DNA of 64,000 bases. Source: UBA4416 sp040387555 (GTDB taxonomy: Bacteria; Bacteroidota; Bacteroidia; B-17B0; Aurantibacillaceae). Below the pieces are notes generated by a model. It ran no database searches. It had not been told where the DNA came from and was given only the letters and a program-made list of their open reading frames with translations. Shown here one piece after another: positions 27,287 to 35,739 of the stretch. Both the position numbers and the translations under genes were made by a program. The stretch's first letter is position 1. Every line of letters starts with the position of its first letter. The DNA lies in contig JAZKDO010000004.1 of assembly GCA_040387555.1 (NCBI GenBank), positions 62,001 to 126,000 on the forward strand. The letters run 5' to 3'.

Positions 27287-30145
27287 ATGACCCCTTTCTT
27301 ACAGCATATTTCCCAGTACATCTTTCAACATCATCAACATGATACGGAACATTTGTGTATTGTATTACCTAATAAACGGGGCGCTCTTTATTTAAAACAA
27401 TATCTAGCCAAAACATTTCAGAAAACCATCTGGCTGCCTACCATTATAAGTGCCGAAGAATTGGTGGCCGAATTATCCGGACTGCAACAGGCTGACAGTA
27501 TTGATTTAATATGTGAACTATACATGGTTTACAAACAGGTATTAAAAGAAAAAGCAGAACCCTTTGATGCTTTTGCTAAATGGGGAACATTGATGCTTCA
27601 GGATTTTAATGAAGCCGATCGTTATCTTGTAGATACTGATGCTTTGTATCAGAATTTAAAAGAGATTCGTGAAATTGAAAACTGGAGTCTGAGTGCGGAA
27701 AGTCTAACACCCACGCAACAGGATTATGTGAATTTCATGCACCAGATGGGAAGTATTTATCATGAGTTTACAAAAGTTTTACTGGAGAAAAAACAGGCTT
27801 ACCAGGGTTTTATGTACCGCAAAGCAGTGGAGGGGTATAAAAATTCTGAATACCTGAATCGGTTTTCGAAACTGTTGATCTGTGGTTTTAATGCTTTGAA
27901 TAAAGCCGAGACCATTATTTTTTCAGAACTGATTAAAGAGAGAAAAGCAGTGATCATTTATGATGCTGATAACTATTATGTGAAGAACGAAAGTTATGAA
28001 GCCGGTTTGTTTTTACGAAAGAATTTTAGCAACAGCTGGCTGGACACAAAAAATCATATTGGGGATTATTTCAATGAAATTCCGAAACATATTGATATTG
28101 TAGCGGTACCAAAACAAATGGGCCAGGCGCAAGTGGTGTCGCATCAATTGCATGAATGGATTAAACAAGGAAAGTCATTAAATAAGACCGCTGTGGTGTT
28201 GGCCGATGAAAGTTTATTGTTTCCTATTCTGAACCAGCTCCCTAAGGAAGTGGAACATGTGAATATCACGATGGAATACCCATTGAGACTTTCGCCTATT
28301 TACGATTTAATGGATAGCCTGATAAGTTTGCATCAGGCTACACAAAAGGCAGGTGCGAGTAGCAGCTTTTATTTTTCCGATGTTTTTAAAATCCTTCAGA
28401 ATTCTCTATTCAAAAAATACTACCGTTCTTTTGGACCAAGCATTGCTCTTCAAAGTATCATTCAAAAGATTATTGATAAAAACTATGTATGGATCAATAC
28501 CAAAGTATTATCCGACCTATTCGAAGATAATTACACATACATCGCTGATCTATTTATCGGGTGGGGCAACTCCGCACAAGGGATAACTTCCATGTCTCAA
28601 TTCATTGAGATGTTTAATACTTCCGAAAAGGAAGAATTGCAATTGTCTTCTACCGAAAAAGAATACCTGCATGTGTTTACCAAGTATTTCAATCGGCTAC
28701 AATCTCTCATTCAAACACATAGCTATCTTGATTCTTTACTGACATTAAAAAGTTTGTACAAGCAGATTATTGGTGCCGCTTCGGTTCCGTTTATCGGTGA
28801 GCCTTTGCAGGGTTTGCAAATTATGGGTGTATTGGAAACGCGTACACTTGATTTTGAGAATATTATTTTGCTGGGAGTGAACGAAGGAGTTTTACCTTCC
28901 GGTAAATCTTCTAATTCATTTATTCCTAACGACTTAAAGCGTTATCATGGCATGCCATTATATGGCGATAAAGACGCTATATATGCCTACCATTTTTATC
29001 GCATTTTGCAACGAGCGACTAACATTCTCATAACTTATAATACAGAACATAGTGTACTTGGCTCAGGCGAAAAAAGCCGCTTTATCACCCAATTACAGTT
29101 TGAATTAATGCGATATAATTCAGCACATACCATTACTGAGCGTATGTTGAGTGGAGATACCTTGCCCGCCAGCAGCAGGAATGTTATCTCGGTTTCGAAA
29201 ACAGATTTGGTTTTAGCCCCCATTTTATATAAGCTAACTACCGATTCGCAATACTCTGGTTTAAGTCCCTCCGCGTTGATTACTTATAAAGATTGTGCCC
29301 TGCGTTTCTTTTTCAGATATGGTGTAGGCATTAAGGAAACGGAAGATGTGGAAGAAAGCGCAGAAGCCAATACACAAGGTTCTATTTTGCATGAATCATT
29401 GGAAATGCTTTACAAGCCTTTTATTGGAAGGGTGCTTACTGAAGCAGACCTTAAAAGTTGCCTGACAAAAACAGAGGAAAGTGTGAACCTGATATTTCAG
29501 AATTATTTCAGTCAGCGTGAAAGCCAGTTCGGCAAAAACTTTTTACAGCGCAAGGTATTATATGAGTACGTTAACAAACTATTGCGCAGTGATCTGAAAC
29601 TCATTCAGCAGTCTCAAAAGACCAATGAGCTATTGAGTTTAATTGATCTGGAACGGACTTTAACGGCAACGGTTACCATTTCTGTGAAGGGCATTGATAC
29701 AATCATCTACCTAAAAGGTTCCGCAGACCGTATTGATAAACTGGGAAATATGATTCGCATCATCGATTATAAATCCTCCGTGAAGAGTGATGATAAATTT
29801 AAATTCACCAATTTCGAAGATTTGTTTAACGACAGTCAATATAATAAAATGTTGCAACTCTTTATGTATGCCTGGCTTGTGGTTAAAAATAATTTGGCTA
29901 CGCCTGAAGAATTACAACCTTGCATCATTCCATTTAAGAAATTTGAAGAACATCCTAAATTTATCCACGAAGATAAAAAGGGCGGTGGTATTTTAATCTT
30001 TACAACGGAATTACTGCAGGAATTTGAAGACCATCTCAAACAAAAAATAGCTGAGATCATTTCTTCTTCACATTCCTTTATCCAGACAGATGATGAAGAC
30101 AAGTGTGAGTACTGTGCTTATAATAGCATTTGTAATGTAAGGTAG
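27287..30145 (+). CDS. AddB-like PD-(D/E)XK nuclease with Fe-S cluster
   Basis: A 952-residue protein with AddB-type layout. The N-terminal half is an inactive SF1 helicase fold: LCIVLPNKRGALYLKQYL stands where Walker A would be, and no GxGKT is present. GLQIMGVLETRTLDFENIILLGVNEGVLP is a helicase-like segment. The C-terminal nuclease has ILHESLE (near 703), GSADRIDK and IRIIDYKS (near 828), matching the H, D and DxK steps of a PD-(D/E)XK site. Four Cys bracket it, one in YKDCALRFFFRYG (about 670) and three in KCEYCAYNSICNVR at the end, as in the 4Fe-4S clasp of AddB. It should process double-strand DNA ends for recombination with an AddA-type UvrD helicase, but no such partner is next to it here. 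Confidence 0.85.
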   Translation: MTPFLQHISQYIFQHHQHDTEHLCIVLPNKRGALYLKQYLAKTFQKTIWLPTIISAEELVAELSGLQQADSIDLICELYMVYKQVLKEKAEPFDAFAKWGTLMLQDFNEADRYLVDTDALYQNLKEIREIENWSLSAESLTPTQQDYVNFMHQMGSIYHEFTKVLLEKKQAYQGFMYRKAVEGYKNSEYLNRFSKLLICGFNALNKAETIIFSELIKERKAVIIYDADNYYVKNESYEAGLFLRKNFSNSWLDTKNHIGDYFNEIPKHIDIVAVPKQMGQAQVVSHQLHEWIKQGKSLNKTAVVLADESLLFPILNQLPKEVEHVNITMEYPLRLSPIYDLMDSLISLHQATQKAGASSSFYFSDVFKILQNSLFKKYYRSFGPSIALQSIIQKIIDKNYVWINTKVLSDLFEDNYTYIADLFIGWGNSAQGITSMSQFIEMFNTSEKEELQLSSTEKEYLHVFTKYFNRLQSLIQTHSYLDSLLTLKSLYKQIIGAASVPFIGEPLQGLQIMGVLETRTLDFENIILLGVNEGVLPSGKSSNSFIPNDLKRYHGMPLYGDKDAIYAYHFYRILQRATNILITYNTEHSVLGSGEKSRFITQLQFELMRYNSAHTITERMLSGDTLPASSRNVISVSKTDLVLAPILYKLTTDSQYSGLSPSALITYKDCALRFFFRYGVGIKETEDVEESAEANTQGSILHESLEMLYKPFIGRVLTEADLKSCLTKTEESVNLIFQNYFSQRESQFGKNFLQRKVLYEYVNKLLRSDLKLIQQSQKTNELLSLIDLERTLTATVTISVKGIDTIIYLKGSADRIDKLGNMIRIIDYKSSVKSDDKFKFTNFEDLFNDSQYNKMLQLFMYAWLVVKNNLATPEELQPCIIPFKKFEEHPKFIHEDKKGGGILIFTTELLQEFEDHLKQKIAEIISSSHSFIQTDDEDKCEYCAYNSICNVR

Positions 30146-30359
30146 ATATAATCAATAGCCGTCACTCCAAGCTTTTTCGACTTCGTGAGTACTTCGACAG
30201 ACTCATAAATCTCCTCAGACATCAAATGGCTTCCCGTTTGCATCCCTCACACGGTAATGCCTAACACTCTCTTGTTTATAAAAAGCGTTAATTGCCCAAA
30301 CGGACTTTGGTGAGAGTCTTAACTTTAATCATCCCATTAAAAATAAAAAAATCGTAAAA

Positions 30360-31319
30360 ATGTCTTTTACAAAAATTTGTCTGTCAATTATTTTACTGCT
30401 TACTTGTGGCTTCGGCTTTTCACAGGATATAACCGTTGATTTTGAAGGTAAGGTAACGCACAATAATAACAGCTTGTCGGAAGTGATTGTACAGGTGTTA
30501 CAAAACGGTAAATTAATGACCACCTTTACAACAGATAACACTGGCAATTATAACATTTATTTGCCTTTAGGGAATGATTATTTGATCTCCATTTCTAAAA
30601 GTGATTATGTCCAAAAATATTTCAGTGTCAGTACTAAAGGAATTCCAGTTGAACAATCGGGAATTAAATTTCCAGCCATAAAAGCCGATGTTGATTTGTT
30701 GAAGTTTTATGAAGGCGTGGATTATTCTATGTTTGATGAACCCATCACCAAATTTTATTATAATAAGCGAAAAGATAATTTTGATTATGATGAAGAGCAT
30801 TTGAAAGCTAAGAAAAAAGCCATGAAGCTGGTGAAAGAGGCTGAAAAGAAAGCGATTGAATTAGCTCTTCAAAAAAATGAAGCCAAGCAAAAGGAACTGG
30901 ATAAAAAACCGGCAAATTCTGTTGTTAATGCAGAATCCATTAAACTGTCCGCTGAAAAAAAAATATTGGATGAGCGTTTAGTAAAAGAAAGTCTAATGCT
31001 GAAATTAATTGAGGAAGAAAAGAAATCCATATTCTCTGAGAAAGAAGAAGTGCAGTTGAATATTGTGGCTGCTAATAATGTAGAGACTCAAAAGATTCTT
31101 GACAAAAAGGTAAATGAGCTTGTATCCAAATACAAACAGGGCGTTACCGAAGAGCGGGTAGAAGGGCGTGGCATTGTTATCATTAAGCGGGTATTGGTGC
31201 GAGAGCAGGAAGTTTGGGTATATGAAAAGAAAATCTTTGATTGGGGCGGTGTATCTTACTTTCGTGATAAACAGCGAATCACCGCAAGCACCTTTAATAT
31301 GGAAACTGCGACTAAATAA
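30360..31319 (+). CDS. exported protein with CarboxypepD-type domain and coiled coil
   Basis: A 319-residue protein. The signal peptide MSFTKICLSIILLLTCGFGFSQ precedes a beta domain (about 23-110; FEGKVTHNNNSLSEVIVQVLQ, NTGNYNIYLPLGNDYLISISKSDY) of the carboxypeptidase-regulatory-like class. A highly charged helical region (about 140-270) is predicted to be coiled coil, and a short conserved-looking end follows (GRGIVIIKRVLVREQEVWVYEKKIFDWGGVSYFRD). It is probably periplasmic or surface-located. The function is unknown. It converges on the small membrane protein at 31340. Confidence 0.7.
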   Translation: MSFTKICLSIILLLTCGFGFSQDITVDFEGKVTHNNNSLSEVIVQVLQNGKLMTTFTTDNTGNYNIYLPLGNDYLISISKSDYVQKYFSVSTKGIPVEQSGIKFPAIKADVDLLKFYEGVDYSMFDEPITKFYYNKRKDNFDYDEEHLKAKKKAMKLVKEAEKKAIELALQKNEAKQKELDKKPANSVVNAESIKLSAEKKILDERLVKESLMLKLIEEEKKSIFSEKEEVQLNIVAANNVETQKILDKKVNELVSKYKQGVTEERVEGRGIVIIKRVLVREQEVWVYEKKIFDWGGVSYFRDKQRITASTFNMETATK

Positions 31320-31339
31320 CCTGTTAAACGATCAAATAA

Positions 31340-31534
31340 TTATGATTCATCCTTTGTAGTCCGAACCAAGCCAATACCGGCTATAAAGAACAGGAGGCTG
31401 AGTATGCTATATATAACAACTGCTTTTACATCTTTTCGACCACCAGAAGTATTAACAAATAAAACTGCAACATAAATGAGTCCGGCTATTCCGAGAAGAG
31501 TAAGTACAGCTCCAAAAATTCTTTTGAGATTCAT
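31340..31534 (-). CDS. small two-helix membrane protein
   Basis: A 64-residue protein with two hydrophobic helices, LKRIFGAVLTLLGIAGLIYVA and VVIYSILSLLFFIAGIGLV, joined by a short polar loop (NTSGGRKDVK). Short proteins of this layout are common in Bacteroidota genomes and have no known function. Coding status rests on the hydrophobic pattern, a clear ATG and convergence with the neighbour gene. Confidence 0.6.
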   Translation of the reverse strand: MNLKRIFGAVLTLLGIAGLIYVAVLFVNTSGGRKDVKAVVIYSILSLLFFIAGIGLVRTTKDES

Positions 31535-31855
31535 AATAATCTAATAATGTGATTTATTTTCTTTGATGAAATTGCATTGTACTCATTTTCCAATGCTTAT
31601 ATCTAAAAGTAAAAGTAACGTCATCGCTTTCCGAAAAATTACAGAACCGTTAAAATAACTTACATTATTCACTTACGGCTGAAAAGCGTGATAGAAGAAA
31701 AGATAGATTACCGATCAAGAGTATATAGATGATACAGTAAACCAATCGACCATTTTTGCTATAACCTTCAAATACTTTACTTGAATTTAGCAAAAATGGA
31801 CTATTGGTTTAAAACTTTAGCGATAACAGCTGTCTTGTGTTTTTGCAAGAAGATG
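31535..31855. other. intergenic region with a large inverted repeat
   Basis: 321 bp upstream of the small membrane gene and downstream of the - strand gene at 31856. Apart from the inverted repeat at 31739-31810 I see no gene. A short + strand frame from the ATG near 31798 runs into the opposite gene and looks spurious. Confidence 0.5.
31739..31810. repeat. 72-bp inverted repeat with 23-nt arms
   Basis: Arms 31739-31761 and 31788-31810 match at 20 of 23 positions; the 3 mismatches are together (31747-31749 against 31800-31802). The central part holds a further TTCAA/TTGAA pair (31767-31771, 31781-31785). It would fold into a long cruciform or RNA hairpin. It starts 46 nt beyond the stop of the - strand gene at 31856 but lacks a U tract, so it may be an attenuating 3' hairpin, a dispersed palindromic element or a small-element remnant. 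Confidence 0.6.
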
Positions 31856-32491
31856 CTAAGATCCAGCTGGCTTCTTTTTCTTTTTTGTTTTTTTGTCCGC
31901 TACTTTTACTTTCTCCGCTGCTTTAATTGCAGATGAATCTATAGGTGCTACAGTAACAGTTGGAGCAGGAGGCGGTGGTGGTGGAAGTTTTGCCAATCTT
32001 CTTTGCTTTTCGTTCCGGATTGTACGATCCAGTTCAAGCGCTTGTTTTTGAGACGGGTTAAGATAACCGGTAATAGTTTCATAAAATGCGTTGTGAGACA
32101 TTCTTAATCCAGTATAAACCGCCTCTTTACTATAATCCATGGTTTTTGAATTTAGCTTCTCGTACGCCTGCTTTTCTGTTTGTCGACGATCCGTAGCTGC
32201 TGTCAGCCATACCTCTTGTTGCGATTTTGTGAGGTGAAATCTTTCGGCAGCCATTTGTACCTCCTCCTCTAAAGTGGCAGCTTCGTATACACTTTTATAA
32301 TCCATGATGCTTTCACCAGAGCCCGATGAATTTGTTTCAGGTGTTGAATTAGCTAGCTTAACAGAGGTTGAAGGAGAGGGTGAAACAGTGACCATAGTTC
32401 CCTCGGAAACTGCAACAGGTGCAGGACCGTTTTGTGCTCCCGCAACATGGAATGCCAAAGTTGCCGGGATGATGAAAAATTTGAATTTCAT
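31856..32491 (-). CDS. exported Pro/Lys-rich-tailed protein, unknown
   Basis: A 211-residue protein starting at ATG 32491 (MKFKFFIIPATLAFHVAGAQ, a signal peptide). A Ser/Thr-rich linker (about 22-60) leads to a helical domain (about 65-150; LEEEVQMAAERFHLTKSQQEVWLTAATDRR...GYLNPSQKQALELDRTIRNEK). The LTKSQQ and LNPSQKQ pair resembles the LTxxQ motifs of periplasmic Spy/CpxP-like proteins. The end is a polyproline stretch and a lysine-rich tail (KKTKKKKKPAGS). It is probably periplasmic. The Spy-like idea is only a resemblance. Confidence 0.6.
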   Translation of the reverse strand: MKFKFFIIPATLAFHVAGAQNGPAPVAVSEGTMVTVSPSPSTSVKLANSTPETNSSGSGESIMDYKSVYEAATLEEEVQMAAERFHLTKSQQEVWLTAATDRRQTEKQAYEKLNSKTMDYSKEAVYTGLRMSHNAFYETITGYLNPSQKQALELDRTIRNEKQRRLAKLPPPPPPAPTVTVAPIDSSAIKAAEKVKVADKKTKKKKKPAGS

Positions 32492-32866
32492 AGTTTTAGT
32501 ATATAGATATAACAATACATTTCAAAAGCTTAGTCATATTAGACATGCGTTTTATCAAAGGTATAGCAGCGATTAGCCCACATGCATAATTTTCGGTAAG
32601 GCTCATGTTTTAATAGCCAGGGTAATTATTATCTAAAATATTATACTCAACCATAAAAATTGCACATAATGAATTTAATGTGACAAAAAGCATACATAAC
32701 TAAACAATCAAATAGCAGCACAGAAGATGGCATCTATAAGTCTAGGCTAATTGAAAAAATGAGCTTGAAATAAGAAAAACAAACTATTTTTTAAGAATCA
32801 AAATAGATAGTAAGTACCATTTACCAATAAAGTGGTTGACACTAAGGTTAGTGTAAGTTTAATCAA
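32492..32866. other. intergenic region, no gene seen
   Basis: 375 bp of AT-rich sequence between two - strand genes. Apart from the hairpin at 32839-32854 it contains no convincing open frame or full promoter. It presumably holds the 3' UTR of the ABC ATPase gene and the promoter of the exported protein. Confidence 0.5.
32839..32854 (-). terminator. hairpin downstream of the ABC ATPase gene
   Basis: ACACTAA-gg-TTAGTGT is a perfect 7-bp stem, 13 nt beyond the TAG stop. Flanking AGTGGTTGA and TCAA..CCACT segments could extend pairing around it. There is no U run on the - strand, so if it terminates transcription it is not a classic intrinsic terminator. Confidence 0.4.
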
Positions 32867-33871
32867 CTAATACCACTTCACTTTTAAATATACGGCCTCT
32901 TCTATTTTAATGGTATTATCTTTTGAGTAAAAGTAAACCGAATTGCCCTGTTTGGTTTCTGCAAAATATTCAAAACCATAACCATTAAAAAAAACATTGG
33001 TCACTGTTACCTGAATGTGTGCCTGAGCTTTACTATCCACTATCTGTAATTGATTGGGGCGGATAAAGGTTTGACTACGTGATAGTTTTACTTTACTTGA
33101 GATCAGATCATCCTGTTCCAGTATAAAATAACGGCCCATTAAAGCAGCTACGTTTTTTGTTTTGGGCTGATAATAAACTGTAAAGGTGGCATCATGCTGA
33201 ATAAGCTTTCCGTTTTCCATCACAGCGGTTTCGTCGGCATAACGTAAGGCCTCTTCCGGTTGATGTGTTACAAGAATAGCTGCAGAATTTTCTTTTTTAA
33301 TCTGCTGACGAATGTAAGTAAAGATTTTATCGCGCAAAGGCAGATCTAAATTACTGAAGGGCTCATCCAATAATAATACTTTCGGAAACTCAGCCAGCGA
33401 ACGCGCAATGGCAACCCGTTGTTTTTGTCCAGATGATAAAGTAATAGCCTTAAGGTTTTTATAGGGTGTGAGATCAAGTAAACGCAATAACTGATTGGCA
33501 CGTTTTAGTTTGTACTCGTCTGTGTAACCCATGAGCTTATCTTTAATATTCTCCTCCACTGTATGGTTATCGAGTACATAAAAATCCTGGCTTACAAAAC
33601 GCATGTCGGCATGGCCGGGAATTAAATTATACGCGGGCCCTAATACAAGTTTGTTTCCAACTGTGATTTTTCCTTCATTCAGATCTTCCAAGCCGTAAAT
33701 GCATTTGAGTAAGGTGGTTTTTCCGCTACCACTTTTACCAATAATGGCCAGAATTTTGCCAGGTTCTGCTGTAAGGGAAACATTATGAATGCCTTTGAAT
33801 TGAGTAGAATTTGGGTAATTGAAAGCTATTTTATGAACGGATAAGATAGGCTTACTTGTTGTAGAATCCAT
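32867..33871 (-). CDS. ABC transporter ATPase with TOBE-like tail, orphan
   Basis: A 334-residue ATPase from ATG 33871. Walker A is GKSGSGKTT, Q-loop VSQDF, signature LSSGQKQRVAIARS, Walker B VLLLDEPFSNLD and H-loop VTHQPEEA. After residue ~235 a 100-residue extension (MGRYFILEQDD...FIRPNQLQIVD...YGFEYFAETKQGNSVYFYS...VYLKVKWY) resembles the TOBE regulatory domain of importer ATPases such as PotA and CysA. That points to import of a small anion or polyamine-like solute, but no permease or binding-protein gene is nearby. Its first 20 nt overlap the end of the sorting-domain protein gene. A longer frame upstream is unlikely because it lies inside that gene. Confidence 0.85.
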   Translation of the reverse strand: MDSTTSKPILSVHKIAFNYPNSTQFKGIHNVSLTAEPGKILAIIGKSGSGKTTLLKCIYGLEDLNEGKITVGNKLVLGPAYNLIPGHADMRFVSQDFYVLDNHTVEENIKDKLMGYTDEYKLKRANQLLRLLDLTPYKNLKAITLSSGQKQRVAIARSLAEFPKVLLLDEPFSNLDLPLRDKIFTYIRQQIKKENSAAILVTHQPEEALRYADETAVMENGKLIQHDATFTVYYQPKTKNVAALMGRYFILEQDDLISSKVKLSRSQTFIRPNQLQIVDSKAQAHIQVTVTNVFFNGYGFEYFAETKQGNSVYFYSKDNTIKIEEAVYLKVKWY

Positions 33872-34247
33872 TCGTAAATAATTGTACAAATGTTTTTTCC
33901 TTGTATGATTTGCCTTCAATGCCGGTAGCATTTAAAATACAGAAATACACACCGTCTTTGCAAGGTTCACCGCTGGTAGTGCGTCCGTCCCAAAAACCAT
34001 TTAATCGCGTGGTTTCAAATATCAGGTTCCCGTAACGGTTAAAGATGCTGAAATTCAACTCAACGATTTCATCAAGGTATGGTTTATAAACATCATTAAT
34101 GCTGTCGAAGTTGGGTGTGAAAACGTTCGGCATTATAATATTAGAAATTGAATCGTTGGTATCATATACTATTGCCGTTTGTGCTTTTGAATTATGAAGA
34201 CATAATACGAAAGTACCGGCGACTAAAATATGTTTTAAGCAATTCAC
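33852..34247 (-). CDS. minimal T9SS type B protein (signal peptide + CHU_C domain only)
   Basis: A 131-residue protein: signal peptide (about 1-22, ending HNSKAQ), ~14 linker residues and a complete CHU_C domain (IIMPNVFTPNFDSINDVY...LNFSIFNRYGNLIFETT...GFWDGRTTSGEPCKDGVYFCILNA...KTFVQLF). In normal cargos this domain is a C-terminal sorting signal behind a passenger; here there is no passenger. The usual NGDGIND loop is changed to NFDSIND, losing an Asp/Gly pattern likely to bind calcium. The gene ends inside the start of the ABC ATPase gene (20-nt overlap). It may be a degenerate cargo, a small surface protein in its own right, or a competitor for the T9SS attachment machinery. Confidence 0.8.
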   Translation of the reverse strand: MNCLKHILVAGTFVLCLHNSKAQTAIVYDTNDSISNIIMPNVFTPNFDSINDVYKPYLDEIVELNFSIFNRYGNLIFETTRLNGFWDGRTTSGEPCKDGVYFCILNATGIEGKSYKEKTFVQLFTNGFYNK

Positions 34248-34265
34248 TAATTTAAATGTACTGTT

Positions 34266-35312
34266 TTATATGGTTTGTAAAAAATCCAATGTATTCACAT
34301 TATCGGCAAAGTCAAAAATTTTAGGTTCCTGGGTGCTTCCTAATGGAATGGTTTTTAATCCCTTTATTTCAAAATTAGCAACAATACATTGTAAATTTTT
34401 CAGCAAAGGGCTGATCTTTTCAACAAGCTGTTCTTCATTAATATAAGTTTCATAAAAAAGTACCGAAGTAGGGGCATGCAGACTGTCACTCTCCTTGATC
34501 ATAAAAAAATTATTGTCCAGGAAAGGAATTAGGTCCAGCAAGTATATAGCACGGTTGTATTCGTAGTTATTATTGTACTTTTTATTATCGATCACATACT
34601 TGTAATCATATAAGGCTTCAAATAGACCATCAAATTTATAGCCTTCCGGAACATAGACCTTACACACATTTCTACACCCCAAACCGTAATATAAAAAAAT
34701 GTCCTTGCCAAGTCTTCCCAATTCTTCTTTGGTTTCTTTTCCGTTCAAAATAGCGATAGAACTTCGATTTTTACGTATAATGTTGGGATATTTTCCGAAA
34801 TAATACTCAAAATGCTTAGCCGTATTATCACTTCCGGTAGCGATAACCACATCAAAATTTACCAATTTACCTTCAGAAAAATTGATGGCGCTTGCAAATT
34901 CCTTTTCATAATAAATAACCATTCCCGCTAAAAAAGGAATCAATGTCGGATCGTCGCTCGAAACCTTGATTAAAATTTGATGTCCGTTCAATAACACACA
35001 CAGCATATCGTGAAAACCTACAGCAGGAATATTACCGGCCATGATTACCGCTACAGTTTTGGGCGTCCTTGGTTCTTTGATGTCTGAGGTGAATTTATGC
35101 AATGAATTTTCTTCGAGCATGAATGCCAAACCTTTAAGAGCCATTTGTATGCTTTCCTGTGTAAACCATCCATTATAAGAATAGGCTATTTCTGTCAATT
35201 TGTTCAGGTCGTTATGAAATCGCTCTTCTTTTGGAAGCCATTTATTGCTGTAATGGCGATTTATAAACAAGCCTAATTGTACAAATGCCTGTTCCCGTTG
35301 TTTTAAGGTCAT
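34266..35312 (-). CDS. LuxC-like acyl-CoA reductase family protein
   Basis: A 348-residue protein from ATG 35312 (MTLKQREQAFVQLGLFIN); a longer upstream frame would run across the ferredoxin gene on the other strand and is rejected. It has the aldehyde-dehydrogenase-like pattern of the LuxC family: VAVIMAGNIPAVGFHDMLCVLL, LIKVSSDDPTLIPFL, VVIATGSDNTAKHFEYYFGKYP, RKNRSSIAIL and the probable catalytic Cys in LYYGLGCRNVCKVYVPEG. LuxC-type enzymes reduce fatty acyl groups to aldehydes with NADPH. No LuxD/LuxE genes are here. It is divergent from a ferredoxin gene with only 55 bp between starts, an arrangement I recall from other Bacteroidota, so they may be functionally linked. Confidence 0.8.
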   Translation of the reverse strand: MTLKQREQAFVQLGLFINRHYSNKWLPKEERFHNDLNKLTEIAYSYNGWFTQESIQMALKGLAFMLEENSLHKFTSDIKEPRTPKTVAVIMAGNIPAVGFHDMLCVLLNGHQILIKVSSDDPTLIPFLAGMVIYYEKEFASAINFSEGKLVNFDVVIATGSDNTAKHFEYYFGKYPNIIRKNRSSIAILNGKETKEELGRLGKDIFLYYGLGCRNVCKVYVPEGYKFDGLFEALYDYKYVIDNKKYNNNYEYNRAIYLLDLIPFLDNNFFMIKESDSLHAPTSVLFYETYINEEQLVEKISPLLKNLQCIVANFEIKGLKTIPLGSTQEPKIFDFADNVNTLDFLQTI

Positions 35313-35324
35313 AAAAATTAATCT

Positions 35325-35332
35325 TATATTTG
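35325..35332 (+). promoter_or_regulatory. candidate -7 element of the ferredoxin promoter
   Basis: TATATTTG matches TAnnTTTG and lies 35 nt before the ferredoxin ATG at 35368, giving a ~28-nt leader. A partial -33 box (TTG at 35298-35300) is upstream but at the long end of the usual spacing. The element lies between the two divergent starts. Confidence 0.5.
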
Positions 35333-35367
35333 TGGTCTTAATTAAAGAACACAAAACTAACGAAAAA

Positions 35368-35718
35368 ATGGCTATTAAAATTACAGATGAGTGCATTAAT
35401 TGCGGGGCTTGCGAACCTGAATGCCCGAATAATGCGATATATGAAGGTGGTGCTGAATGGCGCTTTGCCGATGGAACAAAAGTAAAAGGTGAATTTACCG
35501 GACATAACACTGGAATTACGGCTGACGCGAACGATCCTCAAACTCCTTACAGCATGGATATTTATTACATCGCTACTGATAAATGTACCGAATGTGCGGG
35601 TTTCCATGATGAACCACAGTGTGCGGCAGTTTGCCCTGTGGATTGCTGTGTGCCTGATGAAGATCATGTGGAAGCAGAAGCAACGCTCATTGCTAAAAAA
35701 GACAGTATGCATTTATAA
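35368..35718 (+). CDS. 2[4Fe-4S] ferredoxin, Alvin/Azotobacter type
   Basis: A 116-residue ferredoxin starting at MAIKITDECINCGACEPECP. The first cluster motif is CxxCxxxCxxxCP-like (CINCGACEPECP), the second CTECAGF...QCAAVCPVDCC. A ~50-residue insert between the clusters (EGGAEWRFADGTKVKG..., DPQTPYSMDIYYIATDK) and an acidic tail suit the Alvin-type dicluster ferredoxins that carry low-potential electrons. It has its own -7 element and a strong terminator, so it is probably expressed alone. The nearby acyl-CoA reductase might be a redox partner, but that is inference. Confidence 0.92.
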   Translation: MAIKITDECINCGACEPECPNNAIYEGGAEWRFADGTKVKGEFTGHNTGITADANDPQTPYSMDIYYIATDKCTECAGFHDEPQCAAVCPVDCCVPDEDHVEAEATLIAKKDSMHL

Positions 35719-35739
35719 ACCAAACTATTTTAATCATTT

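Noticed and set aside
31796..31930. Short + strand frame starting near 31797
   Set aside because: It begins in the right arm of the inverted repeat and runs antisense into the exported-protein gene; low-complexity Phe/Cys product.
35338..35712. 124-codon - strand frame opposite the ferredoxin, and the matching N-terminal extension of the acyl-CoA reductase
   Set aside because: The ferredoxin has clear cluster motifs, a -7 element and a terminator; the reductase family starts at MTLKQRE.
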